The translations under genes were made by a program, and so were the position numbers. The notes under the pieces were generated by a model. That model saw only the letters and a list, made by a program, of their open reading frames with translations. It ran no database searches and had not been told where the DNA came from. This document shows positions 44,702-56,795 of a DNA stretch of 64,000 bases, in pieces (the stretch's first letter is position 1; every line of letters starts with the position of its first letter). Location of the stretch: positions 310,001-374,000 of the forward strand of contig JAWRVZ010000057.1 in assembly GCA_037043235.1 (NCBI GenBank), given 5' to 3'. This stretch comes from Rhodeus uyekii (lineage: Eukaryota > Chordata > Actinopteri > Cypriniformes > Acheilognathidae).

Positions 44702-45280
44702 TTTAGGACGAGTGTCCCTGGGCTCAGCTGGCCACTCGAGACCGAGCCTTGCCGTTGCCCGAGTGACAACCTCAAGCAGCTCCTCAAACGCGGGTGAAGC
44801 TGATGGCGGTTCAGCTTCATCCACGTCAATGCTGACTACATCCACCTCTAATTCCTCGGAACTAGAGAGGTTCAGCAGAGCGTCATCACCCAAGTCGGAA
44901 GTAATCACCGCATGGTGCGCTTCCGAATCCTGAGTGAGCGCGGATTCAGCCGGTAAGGGAGGAGAAAAGGGCTCGCCCGTCTCCGACCCCGCTGCTAAAT
45001 CCAGCTGCGATCCCCATGAGTGCAGCCGTCGCTGAGCCTCAGCTGCAGCGGGACCAGACCCACGAGGAATGCGAGCCTGAGCAGTCCCCTCGAAGACTGC
45101 CAGGCGTGAGCGAAGAGTGCGCAGCGGCAGCTGCAAACACTCTGCACACTCAGTGCCCTCAAGCGCTGAGCGTGCATGAGCTTCGCCCAAACAAAATACA
45201 CAGAGAGCGTGTGTATCCTTACCCGTGATAAAACGCGGGCAAGGAGTGACACAACGCTTAAAAGACTGTGAATCCGCCAT
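44702..45280 (-). pseudogene. DIRS Gag, N-terminal part
   Basis: Begins MADSQSFKRCVTPCPRFITG at the ATG 45280. It has a Cys/His cluster (PCPRFITGKDTHALCVFCLG then EAHARSALEGTECAECLQ) that looks like a zinc-binding module, followed by an acidic Ser-rich stretch. It stops being Gag at the MITE border (residues reading RDTRPK). Confidence 0.85.
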
Positions 45281-45359
45281 CCTTTTAGGTAAGTGAAATA
45301 TATATCAACTTACAGCCAGCAGAGCAACTCAAACACACGTTAGCTTCGAGCGCTGTTGA

Positions 45360-45533
45360 AGACACTAAGCTGAGGCTGCTAGTCTGCTGCGTGCAGTTAT
45401 ACTCCTGGCTCATGACGTCACACTCGGCTACGTGCACTCGCACACCTGGTTTCAATTGCGCTTCAAGAGACAATTACACTAATGCGTTCCCATATGCGTT
45501 CCGACGCAGTGTTGAGTTCCCTTGACAGGGAAC
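45360..45533 (-). repeat. DIRS 1 terminal inverted repeat (5' in element sense)
   Basis: The upstream repeat of the minus-strand element, inverted copy of 39656-39840. Element sense reads TGACGTCATGAG (45413-45420 core), then ATAA within AGTATAACTG (45397-45401), about 150 bases before the Gag ATG. Confidence 0.9.
45397..45420 (-). promoter_or_regulatory. CRE-like site and TATA box in DIRS 1 ITR
   Basis: On the minus strand TGACGTCA (a perfect CRE/ATF palindrome) is followed after 11 bases by TATAA. The same pair occurs in the diverged second DIRS element at 56672-56696, suggesting a conserved promoter for the genomic RNA. Confidence 0.6.
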
Positions 45534-47108
45534 TGAAGATTAGAGGTAGGTTATTCCCAGGTAAGTTTCCGTGTAAGAGAGTCTGTGTTCTCTAGATGAG
45601 GTCAGGCAACTTGTGATGGTGTGTGTGTTTGCTTTAATAATGCTTGTTATTTGTGTGCATTTATATAACTATCATGATACCAGTTATTCATAAAATGATG
45701 GAGTTTTGATGGCCTTTTTTGCCTATTGAGATGTATAAGTGACAGCTTCTCGAAGAAGAAAAAAATGTAAGGTGGGTTTTGATTTTATCCATCAAGAATT
45801 AATTGAATTGGATGGTTGTGGTTTGTGAGTGACAGGTTGTCACAACAGTAAATACATCAGAGACAAGATGTTGCTGCAAGAGGAAGAGGAAGTTACATTG
45901 ATTAAAGATTAAGAGAATGCAAAAAGGATAAATCATTTCTAATAAATATTGCAGTAAATGAGAGAGAAAAGAATGGCCAATTTTGATTTAATGGTGACTT
46001 TAAGCAGTCAATTCATATGTCTGGATCATAGAATGATATTCAATCTCAGTTAAGCAAATTTCAAGATCATAGTTTGTGCTGTGAAAATTGATTGTCATGC
46101 GTTTTTTGGGCATGTTTTTGTTTATCTCATTGGCATGAATTCGGAGCTAAAAAGTGCAGCCAATACAACTAAATAACTATTGGAGGCGCCATTCATTCTT
46201 ACTGTTACTGTAAATTTTTGGGGATGGGTATTTAAATCACAAGTATGTAACAGAACCCTCGATTTGAATGTGATGTTCTCTGAGTCATCTTTATCTGGAC
46301 GTTCAATAAAATAAATTCTGTCCGTCAGTGAAAAGAAAGGGAATTTATCCAGTCTAAACATCTGTCTTTGGTGTGGGTGATAAATTCAGACCGGTGTAAC
46401 TGCCCCTCAGTTAAATAACTGACGTGGGCCAACTTTTCCAGACAAAAACACTCGGTTTTTGCAACTGTGATATGGAATAAAGATAGTAGCCATCTGGACA
46501 GTTTTCGGAAATTATAATGTGTAACCAGCAAAACTTCTCAAACCAAACACGAATTATTAGGAGTGCTGGACACCTTGAGTTCAAACCTATCTACAGGTCT
46601 TCCATAAACAGAGCTTAATGAGGCACTTTTAAATAAATATATTTGAATTTGATCATCAAATGTGGAATACATTTAGGCACATTTACACCACTGTCTGATC
46701 TAAAACTCCTTTCCTCCAAAGAGAAGCTCCAGTGTTTAAGGTCTCATTCGTTCTAACACCAATGGGCGTCCTTGTGATGGATGCCAAACATTTGGAGTGA
46801 TTTAACCATCCCAGCTACAATAGCTAATGCTATGCCTATCCGATTCTGTGTTTTGGATAGGCTTTATTCCAGATAAGCAGCCAAGATAATGGAACATATT
46901 GTTCAGCTCCAGTATGAGATTATTATAAAAAATGAAAAATATACATATTCCATCTGATCTTGGAAAAAGGAAATGCAATTGAGTCTGATTAAAATAGTAA
47001 AAAAAAAATTAAATACGATTTGTGCGTATTGATTATTCAATTTGGATATATGTTTTTTATAATCGTAATAAGCTTCTTTTTTTTTTGCTGTTAACAAATT
47101 AACATACA
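45534..47108. other. Unassigned AT-rich DNA, no gene seen
   Basis: No coding frame or bounded repeat recognised. Confidence 0.4.
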
Positions 47109-47575
47109 CTGATCAAAATTAAGGGAACATTTAATCATCACACTATAACACCAATTCAATTAAACTTCAAGGATAAATCTGTGTTTTCATCAGTTTCATC
47201 TGCTTTGGTGCAATTGAAAGGGACAGCAGGTGAACTGGAAAGGAAACAGCAAGACAATCCCCAAAAAGAGAATGATTTGGCAGTGGCCATTGACAATTGT
47301 TGCAGGACTGGTCTCTGCTGTTTTGTGCGAGGAGAATAAGAAGCACTGCCGAATACCTACATTAGGACATTAGTGTGCATGTTTCTGACCAATATGTCAG
47401 AAACAGACTTCATGAAGGTGACATAAGCGCCCGATGTCCTCTAGTGGGGACCTGTGCTCACAGCTCACCGTGCAGCTCAATTGGCCAGAATTCAAGTCCG
47501 CCATTGGCGTCCCGTTCACTTCACAGTTGAGAGCAGGTTTATACTGAGCACATGTGATAGATTATAATATTCTAT
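47109..47575 (+). mobile_element. Tc1/mariner-like transposon remnant, copy 3
   Basis: The left terminal repeat CACTGATCAAAATTAAGGGA and the following AACATTTAATCATCACACTA are well preserved. Scattered transposase blocks follow (a CAGCAGGTGAACTGGAAAGG leader, CAGAAACAGACTTCATGAAG, and CCATTGGCGTCCCGTTCACT near the first catalytic Asp), with internal deletions and no right end. Confidence 0.75.
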
Positions 47576-49121
47576 TTAATTGGACTCTCTATAAAACTGT
47601 TCCTATTTAATTTTATGACTAAACCCATTTTGCTGTTAACAATTTTTTTTTCTTCTATAATTCATATCTAAATACTATATTAAATTCCTTATAATGCATG
47701 TAGTTGTGTGATATAATTACTTGTAATTTAATTAGCTAAATGATCCCGAGTATAGCTGCTTCCCATTAATACATAATATTCTTTCACTCTTTTTTTGTTT
47801 TTTTGTGTTTTTTTTGTCACTGTGGTGGAATGAATGAGGTGTGAACAAGATTAAATGTGAGAATGTTTTCCGGAGGTTCCTGGGTAGGTGAGTGTGCTCA
47901 TGGAGTGCAGGTGCTGTCCTGGGGAAGGTTTGCTGTGGTGATTGATGCTGTGCCGATGTGCGTGTGTAAAGTGTCAGTCGAGGGTTTCACTGGGGGTTGT
48001 CGAGTGGTGTTGTCGAGATTTAGGCTGCAAGTCTAGTATGGAGGAAATGAAATCACATATAAGTGCCGCAGAGGAGCAGTCACCCAACTGAAGTGCTGGT
48101 TCTGCTATGGTCAATAAGGAGCAGCTGTGGCCTGATGAACATGTGCCTGTGTTTTGGTGGTTACCCAGGGTGACGTTAATGCATGCTCAGAGGACTGCCT
48201 CACGGTCTCTTTCGATTAAATCACAGTTCGGCTGTAATGTGTTTAATCATCTAAAGGAAAGTTCTGGCACCTTTGCTAATCTATGAATATAATACCATAG
48301 ATTTTAATGCATTATTACTTGTATCGTGAACTCATGTTTTCTTGCATAGACCTTTCTATTTTTTTTCTGCGAGTGTTTATGTTTGTACTCTTTGCATTTA
48401 AATCAAACATTTGTTGTATTGATTAGAAAATACTGAAAACAAACATTTAAACTATAATTACCTACACTATAAACAAAAAAGGTTCACTATACCATAAAAA
48501 AATCAACATCCTTAATTAGGAACACTCAACTTATTTCAACTTAAATTCCATCTTGTATAACTTGGATATAAAAGGTGAACATTGCTTAACTTCTTGAGTT
48601 AAAGTAATGTAAAAACATTTGCCAAAAATAGCTTTGTAAAAAGGGGAATAAAAGGCAGCAAAACTCCCATTACAATTAACTAATCATTTATTTACATTGT
48701 GTTTCACTGTTAGATATGATGAAAGCATTTGTGAGAGTGCAGAAATCGAAATCACTGCACTCAACTGATATTACTGTCATTGGCTACAATGCTCATCATC
48801 GCTGAAGCATGCCTTTCACTCCACAATCTAAATATAAAACAATAGACATGATGCTATAATCAATACTCATATAATACTCAAAAATCATGGTTTTAGTGTG
48901 TGCCTTCTGACACCAAATTGGTAAAATGCGGGATCAGCTGTTAGTAATTATGTGCACAACAAAAGTGGTGTCTCGACAAACTCTGACACTGTCTACAGTC
49001 CCGTACATTGTGAATTTTGAAATAAATGTTTTCCAAGAATGAATCACTCCTGTTCCAGTTGTACAACTGATCATTATAAAAAAACATCTTAATGACTCTT
49101 TCATTTCCTAGTTTAGTCATT
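47576..49121. other. Unassigned AT-rich DNA, no gene seen
   Basis: No coding frame or bounded repeat recognised. Confidence 0.4.
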
Positions 49122-49300
49122 TTAAAGGGTTTAGAAAATATAAAATCTGTCATCTTTTACTCTTCCTCATGTTGTTCCAAACCTGTATGAGTTTCTTCCT
49201 TCTGTTGTTCACAAAAGAAGACATTTTAAAGAACGTTGGTAACCAGACAGTTGATGGTAGCCATTGACTTCCATAATTCTTCCATTCCTATTTTTAACTG
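49122..49300 (+). mobile_element. Angel-like fold-back MITE, left half
   Basis: Starts TTAAAGGG, then TCTGTCATCTTTTACTCTTC, CATGTTGTTCCAAACCTGTA, TTCACAAAAGAAGACATTTT and CAGTTGATGGTAGCCATTGA CTTCCATA. This is the left arm of the family whose right arm is at 16868-17070. The right arm is missing. Confidence 0.7.
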
Positions 49301-50070
49301 AATAATTCCTGGTATGGTTGCTATTGTCATAATGAAAATATTATGAAGCTGACAAAAAGCTGAGAAGCAACTTTGGTTTTGGACTCATGGCAGAGTTTCT
49401 GGTTACACATAATGATACATTTATGAGTCACCGTTTGATTGGAACTGTATAAATAGACACACTTCCTCTCTGGCTTCAACAGCGTGCTTAGAGACCAGCT
49501 ATAGAAAACTTTTATCCACGGGAGGGTGGGCGCAACTTCGTCACCCCTTTCCGTTGAGCTTTTTCAGGAGATTCCGTATCAGCTTGAGCCGGGAATTTGG
49601 CTGGGAGCCGGATGGAAGAGGCTAGGAGGTATGTAGGTGCCGTGGAACTGGGGGGCGTTATACTGGCCCAGGATTATTGGTCCAAATAAGCTAAGGCTTG
49701 GGAAGTCTGGTTCGCTGGGTCAGAGCAGGTTCTGAATGAAGACCTTGTGCCCCTTAAGGAACACGATAGAATAGGATAGAGCCATTGGGATTAGTATGTG
49801 GGTAAGGTGGGAGGAGGTAATAATGGTTTGGTTTGCAAAATGGGATCTGAGCGGGATGGGTATTGCCTGTAGCTAGACTCAGAGAATTAAAACCAAGGGG
49901 ATTAGGTTAAGATAGGCAGATAAGGTACAGTAAGAAAGAAGAGAGGGATCAAGTTTGGTCCAGGCTTGGGATCTGCAAAATGGGATCTGAGCAGACTCGT
50001 AAGGCCAGTAGCTTGGTCTGGACTGAAACCTCTTTTACAGGGGGCTTGATGCCGGACTTGGATTATCGGC
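49301..50070 (+). other. Promoter-like, non-coding stretch of unknown origin
   Basis: A TATAAATA box at 49448-49455 lies about 30 bases before a CTTCAACAGC-type start region. GC-richer DNA without an open frame follows. The 18-mer GCAAAATGGGATCTGAGC occurs at about 49836 and again at about 49975, 140 bases apart. It may be part of an unrecognised LTR or transposon leader; I cannot name it. Confidence 0.35.
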
Positions 50071-53000
50071 CCAAAGAAAGTAAAAACTTTTATTTAAAAA
50101 TCTAAAAAGACATTAATTTAACCCGATAGCCAACAGAATAGTGACCATCAACCACTATTATAATATTTAAAAATATATATATATCTTTTTTTTTACAGCA
50201 GTAGTTTAGGAAAAATCACAAAGTTCAACAAAAAGTTTCTTCCTAATCACTGAAGCCACCAGTAAGTTCAACGCACACTCATACAGTGTGAAAGCTCTTG
50301 TTTTAATCAATGAATATATGGTTGTCAGGTTGCCTTGTAAAGTCCTTCCTCCTTGACCTAAGGAGCTTAAAGAGAGGAATGTGCATCTCAGTGTGAACAA
50401 TAGAACACAATCCTGAAATTATTATTTCATATGAACCCATTCTTCACAACTAAACAGTGCCTTGCCAAATACTAACCTTTTAAACAATTTACTAACTAAT
50501 AAGCTCTTTGCGGATCCCTTCTTTCTTTCATAAATCCAACATGTATAATCTCTCTTGTGGACAGAAGAGACAAACCTCTAAAGGTAATCATCAGCCAACA
50601 TCCTGAGTCAATTAGCTGTGACAGGACACAATAATAGGAGATTACATTAAAGCGGTGAAACATGACTCCACCTTCCAGACTGAGATTTTCTCTTGTATAT
50701 TTAGTGGACAATTCAAGAGCCCCCGGTTTTTTATGGGCATCTCCAGTCAAAGATGTAGTAGTTAGCATGCATGGATTCACGTTTGTTTAACCAGCGGATA
50801 TACTTAATAAGCAAGGGAGGAATTCCATACAAGCTTACAGTATATCATAATTTCAAGGTGGCATGCACAGTTTAATATTAGTATTGCTCATATTTTGAGT
50901 TATAGATTGAACAAAGCCCTAACCCCAAGTATGAAATTCAGTGGGTTTTTTGGATAAAAGATTCATGTAAATTAATAAATGTAAATGTTCTCTGTTTCAT
51001 TCTTTTTTGTTGTGATAGCAATGTATGGCTTTATTGTGTATCTTCTCAGTACACGACAGACTCTTTGCTGATGGTAGTTGGAAGATCAAGGCATTGTAGG
51101 CCAACTTGTTTTCACAAGGCAGCAGAAACTCCATCTGGATCCAATCGTAGCCCCGAGGTGCCTCCAATGCAAAGCCTTCTGGAGGTGTCTGCCGGGTTTT
51201 GGCGTGAAGCCCAAACTAGCTGATAAAACCAGATAAGGTTTTGTTCAAGATTAGGGCCAGAGCTCTTATTTTAGCCTAACTGGAAAATAGCTCTTGGAGA
51301 CGGCATGCATTTAAGCTGTGGTTTGAGAAATAAGGCAAAGGTTTTGAGGCTGCTAACACGAACTGTTTTGGAGAATGTGCTAACAAAACTTGTATCTGCT
51401 ACATCCGTTAACCACTTGCACATATACAGTGATTCTCTCTACCCTGCATTCTTCCTCAGTTTTCCCACTGTACGACTTTGCCACTCTGGTTCAAACCCAA
51501 GCCAAACATCTGCTTTAATGCTGGAGGAAGTCGACAAAGCCTCTTTTCAGGTCTGTAGATCACGTGACTTGATGTGAAGCGGTCTTGGACGCCAGATCTC
51601 TTCCACCCTTTTCCTCCATGGAGAAGAGGGAAAGAAAAGGAAGAGGCATGATTTGTTTTAAATATACAGTAATTAGTTTACGATCACCTGCCAACCACCC
51701 AACATAGTTGTAGGCTGAAGGGTGATGTGGCTGATGCCGCTCAACTGTGTTTCTAATTAAGGTGGAGAATTGGCTCCCCTTTGAGCTAAGCTTTTTGTCA
51801 GCTTTAACCCCGTGCTTGGATCAAACGAACGACTGCATTATTAACTTTGAGTGTGACTGAGGGCCGGAAGCAATGGGGCTCTGGTTTCCAGTCCTGTGCA
51901 CGTGGAAACTGTTTGGCGTGGTCCCTGCTGGTTTACTGAAGGTCTTCTTAGTAGCAGCTCCTCTTTCCTAATCAGCGAAGTTTAGGAATCTCTCACCAAA
52001 TATGGGAAACGTGGCAAAATCCAGTTCAGACAGCATCACTATCTTTTGAAAAAAAAGAAGTTTTTACTTGTACTGAAAATAGGCTCAAAGATGCACTAGT
52101 CCTCAAAACATAAGACATGCCTGTGAAAAACAAGAAATGTGTGTGATGTGTGAGGAGAGCAATAAGATGTTTATTTTCTAAAATCCAAATATAACTGAAC
52201 ACCACACTATTGCAATAAGTCAAGGTCGACACAAAAGTCTCTAAAATATGTAGTTCTCAAGTCTAAGTTAAGGTCAAGTGCTCAAAAATGACTCTTCAAT
52301 ATAAAGGATAAATAAAATAATGCTAAGTGAAATGAAATGTCAAAGTCTACTTGCACTGGATGCGCTGGTTTCGGCCTCATCATTCAGTCATGCCCTCATC
52401 TCATAAATCAAACACCTGCGATTCGGCAACCACCTGGTAATGCACTCGCATTCGCATAAAGTAACCTTGTTCACAAATTGGGGTGAGCATAAGGTATGAG
52501 TGTACAAAACGCATAAGATATAGTACCTTCAATTCCCTATAGATGACGATATCACTTATTATGTAATTAGTTGCCATACAAAATGTGCTGGAGGTATGAC
52601 ATCACTTTGTATGTCAACTGGCATTTGGCATCACACTGGTTCCTTCACAAAAAACCAATATGCTTTTCCCATATGCTTTTGGATTATCACCAAAAAAAAA
52701 AACAAGCACTGTGATCAACAAAGGTATATAAAACTTGCATGTTTTGTCCATCAAGATAATTTTCACAGATGAACACTTGAACTGAATTTTGAACCTTAAA
52801 TAATTAAGACATGTTTCAGGTTTTTGACCTTAAAACACTCTTGCACTTGTCCCACACCTCTGTTGCTAATTCCAAAATGTCATTTTAGAGTTTGTAATGG
52901 AGGCTTGAGCCACTGAATGCAGCAGATGAATGCAGTTATTAGAGAGAGAGACAGAGAGCAATAAAACATGAATGATTTATGTACATTTAATACAGCCTCT

Positions 53001-54783
53001 ACTGTAAGTTTATCTGCTCCATGAACAGCGCTGTTATTACCCCGCTAATGAGAAATATTATTTAACTTTTAAATTCCTAAACTATCTTACTGATAAAATC
53101 ATTAGAGCAGCGCTGACAACACATTTCTGTCTGAGGTGTGTGTTTGAGTGACTGAGAACATGGGAGAAGGAGTATGTGCTTTCCGTATATAATACAACAT
53201 AATTTTGTCGTTTTAATAATAATTAGTTGTTTTCATCCTATTGTTTTATAATTTTTTTGCTTTTTTAAGGACATTTTGAAATATCTGATATAATTTGGCA
53301 AGGAGAAATGGGATTGTAATGCGGTCAAGGCCGGCATGGAGTTACTTTACCCATGCGTTTCCCTAAAATAGCTAAACAGAGATTCAAGCATTCAACATAC
53401 AGAACTTTTAGACATTCAGCATATAGAACATAAAGAACCTTTCGTGCAATTGAAAATGTTTCCACTGATTTTAAAGGTTCTTCGTGGAAGCTTAGGGGAT
53501 AATAAAATGCCTTTTTAAGAGCGACTGAAGTCTTTTAACATATTATTAGAGCAGACTGTCTGATTTGCATGCATTTCAAGTAAATGTAAAACAAAAGTTT
53601 GTGACTGGTTATGTTGGCCACTCAGTATTACAATAGTGCAGACAAAATACAAAATATGTCAAATTGAGACAGATTGCTGAAATAATAATTTAGAGTTTGA
53701 CCCAGATTTTTTAACCATTGGCAGTGTGGCCTACTATTTGTACTACAGTTTTTCAAACACAGTTGAAACTTTGAGATGGAACCATATATACTGTATGTTG
53801 CACTTTATATATTTTTCCACCTCAATGTTTAGTCACCTCAAGGTGAGCAGAACTAACTAATCACAGATGGGTTTTCATTTTGGCTTCAAGCGTTGTAGAA
53901 GAGTAGTCTATACAATAGGCATGGAAGAGTCGGTTGTAATATTTTTGTTGTCCTTACTAGTTGCACGCAACAAGAAAAATTCAGTATGAGTAGTTTGATT
54001 CCCAAATGACTTGTTTTGAGTCGGTTCCTATTAATGAATCATTTTCAAACGCAGTTACTGTTTTAAAGTTCAGAAAGAATTTTTTATGGAAACAGAACTG
54101 TTTCAAAATGGTATAATTTCTGTTCCTAGATGTAAATGTACTCATTCTAAAATCAGTGAAATTGAAATGAGAAGACATTAAGATAATTATTGTATCTTCC
54201 CATTAATGATTGTATCAGTTGAATAGTAGATGTGTGTAATAGTAGATGGCAAGAGATTAAGGCATTGTCTTACTCCTTAAACACTATGATTTGGACAAAT
54301 GGGAGAAAAATACTTGAGTCTTAGTTTGTGTCTGGACATTTTTAAGTACCAGAACCTCTGCCCTGTTTACATTCAGCTGGGTCCACAGTGAACCTGCTGA
54401 TAGAAACAAATGCTGAACCTAGCTATCAGTTACATTTTCAAAACATTTCATGGCCCCTTTAACATAATGTTTCATTTTAGGACACAATTCTAAGCATGTG
54501 CATTTTAGACAGGAAAACTACACCGTTTCATGACATGCATGTACCACATTCAAGTGACAATACACATAAAAAATGTTTGTATTAACAGTTTTATATAAAA
54601 AAAATTTAGCAGTCTATTTCAAATTAAAACAGTTCAATTATTGAGAGTGCTTTTTGGATAGGTCATGATTAGTTCTGTGTGGGGCTTAATTAAAAGCTGA
54701 TAACCAATGACGTACCATGGGTTATCAACCAGCTCATGACATCGGACGGGTGAGTCCCACCGGCAAGAAAATGAGGCATACGT
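50071..54783. other. Unassigned DNA with one SINE/LINE tail remnant
   Basis: No coding frame with recognisable similarity. At 50940-50990 a decayed GGATAAAAGATTCATGTAAA tail with ATAAATGTAAATG is the L2/V-SINE-type 3' end. 51120-51960 is somewhat GC-richer and looks unique. Confidence 0.4.
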
Positions 54784-55080
54784 CATTCTAGCACCAAATT
54801 CAAAGCACTGACACTTGCTTACAGAACTAACGCAGGCTCAGCACCTACATACTTCCAGATGCTACTTCAAATCTACACACCTACCAGAAACTTTTGATCG
54901 ATCAATGAGCGACGACTTGTGGTATCTTCACAGAGAGGCAAAAAATCACTCTCATGAACATTTTTGTTCACCGTTCCTTGCTGGTGGAACGCCCTCCCTG
55001 CCTTCATCAAGAATGCAGAATCCTTGGCAATATTCAAAAGACTGCTAAAAACTCACCTTTTTCGTGAACACCTAACATGA
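54784..55080 (+). pseudogene. L2/CR1-type LINE ORF2, C-terminal fragment
   Basis: In one frame of 99 codons with two internal stops it reads HSSTKFKALTLAYRTNAGSA and PTYFQMLLQIYTPTRNF, then INERRLVVSSQRGKKSLS, FTVPCWWNALPAFIKNAESL and AIFKRLLKTHLFREHLT before a natural stop. This is the C-terminal end of ORF2 of fish L2/CR1-clade LINEs (compare KSRLKTHLFNLAYT at 15390). The family differs from the 13135-15965 copy. Too short and stop-ridden to act. Confidence 0.8.
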
Positions 55081-56543
55081 CACACACGCACACACCACCT
55101 GTAAATGTATTCCTCCAAAATTTTCTATGGAGATGGAATATACTGTGCTTGTGGTTTATTGCCTGAAAGCGATGCTCTAGGTTGAGCTGACGGGCATGGA
55201 GAGTGTGAACTATCTGGGACTGAATGAATGAGGAAAGCCTGTTCCTGCGCGGGAAGAGGGCGGCATTGTCCGAGACGCAAGCTTGTTGCTCGACAGGCCT
55301 CAATGTCCATTTCTCTATGCCAGGATTGATTGAAATGAGTCACATTAAAGACAGACACGAAAGGAGCTTGTGGACGTGCTGCGACCCGTTTGTTTGGGCT
55401 GAAGACACGAGATAACGGCGACGGTGTCAGGAGAATCTCTTTAGGAGAGAGGATTGTGGCAAAGATTCTTCATTAGATGGGAAGAGCTTGATTTCGACAT
55501 GTTGGGACATGCAGAGCGGAGCTAGAAATGCAAAGAAACTTTGCGACGGCCACTCATTTATAGGCCTTCCTTGTGCCGATTGGGTAAATTATTTTCACAT
55601 GCTCCTCCTTTAACTATGTTTTAACTTTAATAAAACATATATTCTTTTCATTTTTATATAGCTGTTAATAAGCTAGACGGGTCTGGAATCTGTTGTAATC
55701 AATAATGTTTTGGTTGCAGATAGCAAAGAGTTCATTAATCAATTTATGGGGATAAAATGCTGCTTATAGTGGACTACTTGTGTATACAATTTTAAGATGT
55801 TGTGGTTGGTTGTAATATGGATGCTAACATGCTCTGAGTGTTTTTAGCTTGTAGCACAAAACTATGTGTTTGATAGGTTGCTGTGGCCATTGCTAGGGTG
55901 TTCTGAGTGTTTTTAGTTTAAATCTCTACATGTGTTTCAGCTCACTCCTATGTAAGTCTATGAGTTTTTTCATCAGCTTTTTAGTCTAATCACTTTTAAA
56001 AAATGCACACCTAGCAAGCGACACTAATTATAGTATTTTGGATGAAGCATCAACTGAACTCAGAAATAAATATAAAACACAATAGGTTGGAACGCAACAC
56101 ATGCAGGAACAAACTCTTAACTGTTGAGTAAACGCATAAACAATCAAAGTTTATTTACACAGTGAAACTGAGTTTTGGCTTGGTTAGTGAGCAGGATAAT
56201 GGTTTCAGACCTCCTTGTATCCATTCTGTCAGGACTTTGGTATGTGGACCAGTAATTAACTGGATGCTGACTGCAAATGATTGATTTTCTGTGGACATAT
56301 TGTTGTGTGACACAGGTTCTCTGAATTTTGGCAGTGGACATCTATGAGCAGTGGACATCTATTTGCTTAACTTTCTTTTCCTTTTTTTAATGCAAATGGT
56401 AGTTTGCATACATGGAATATTTTTAAAATTTGAAAATAAATTGTCATACCACAAGAAACTGTACAATTATTTGTGATTTAAAAATGGTGAAACTATGAAA
56501 AAAGAGCTTATGGACATTCACAATTTTGTGGAAAAATCCTTTG
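55081..56543. other. Unassigned AT-rich DNA, no gene seen
   Basis: No coding frame or bounded repeat recognised. Confidence 0.4.
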
Positions 56544-56564
56544 GTTCCCTTTCAGGGAACTCGA

Positions 56565-56735
56565 GCTGTGTCGAAGCACTAGGGGAAATAGCCTTGCGTG
56601 AGTCACGTGAAGATCTATGCAACCAATGAGAAGCGAACGCGTGTGAATGCGTCACTGCCGGCCGCAGCCGGTGACGTCATGAGGAAGAGCATAAAGCGCG
56701 TCTGAAACCGGGGCGCGTCAGCTCTGAATGCCTTC
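56565..56735 (+). repeat. DIRS 2 left terminal inverted repeat
   Basis: Matches in inverted form 61490-61652: GCTGTGTCGAAGCACTAGGG, GAGTCACGTGAAGATCTATG, AACGCGTGTGAATGCGTCAC. A block of about 24 bases at 56671-56695 (CRE plus TATA-like box) is absent from the right repeat. Confidence 0.9.
56672..56696 (+). promoter_or_regulatory. CRE-like site and TATA-like box in DIRS 2 ITR
   Basis: TGACGTCATGAG at 56672-56683 followed by CATAAAG at 56690-56696, about 100 bases before the Gag ATG. The same arrangement occurs in DIRS 1. Its absence from the right repeat would give transcription a direction. Confidence 0.6.
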
Positions 56736-56795
56736 AGCGTGCTGTGTCTGTGCGAGAGTGGTTTTTGAGACTGTGATAGCTTAAAAAATCAGAGA

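Larger units (their letters stand above)
39656..45533 (-). mobile_element. DIRS-type retrotransposon 1 (broken)
   Basis: A DIRS element of about 5.88 kb on the minus strand. It has inverted terminal repeats (39656-39840 and 45360-45533) and an internal complementary region (39896-39998) whose two halves are exact reverse complements of the outer 55 bases of the low-coordinate end (39656-39710) and the outer 49 bases of the other end (45485-45533). Genes in element order are Gag, RT/RNase H/methyltransferase-like, and tyrosine recombinase. Gag is split by a MITE (44110-44701) and the RT frame is shifted near 42705, so the copy is dead. It resembles zebrafish DrDIRS1-type elements and is related to, but clearly diverged from, the copy at 56544-61686. 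Confidence 0.95.
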
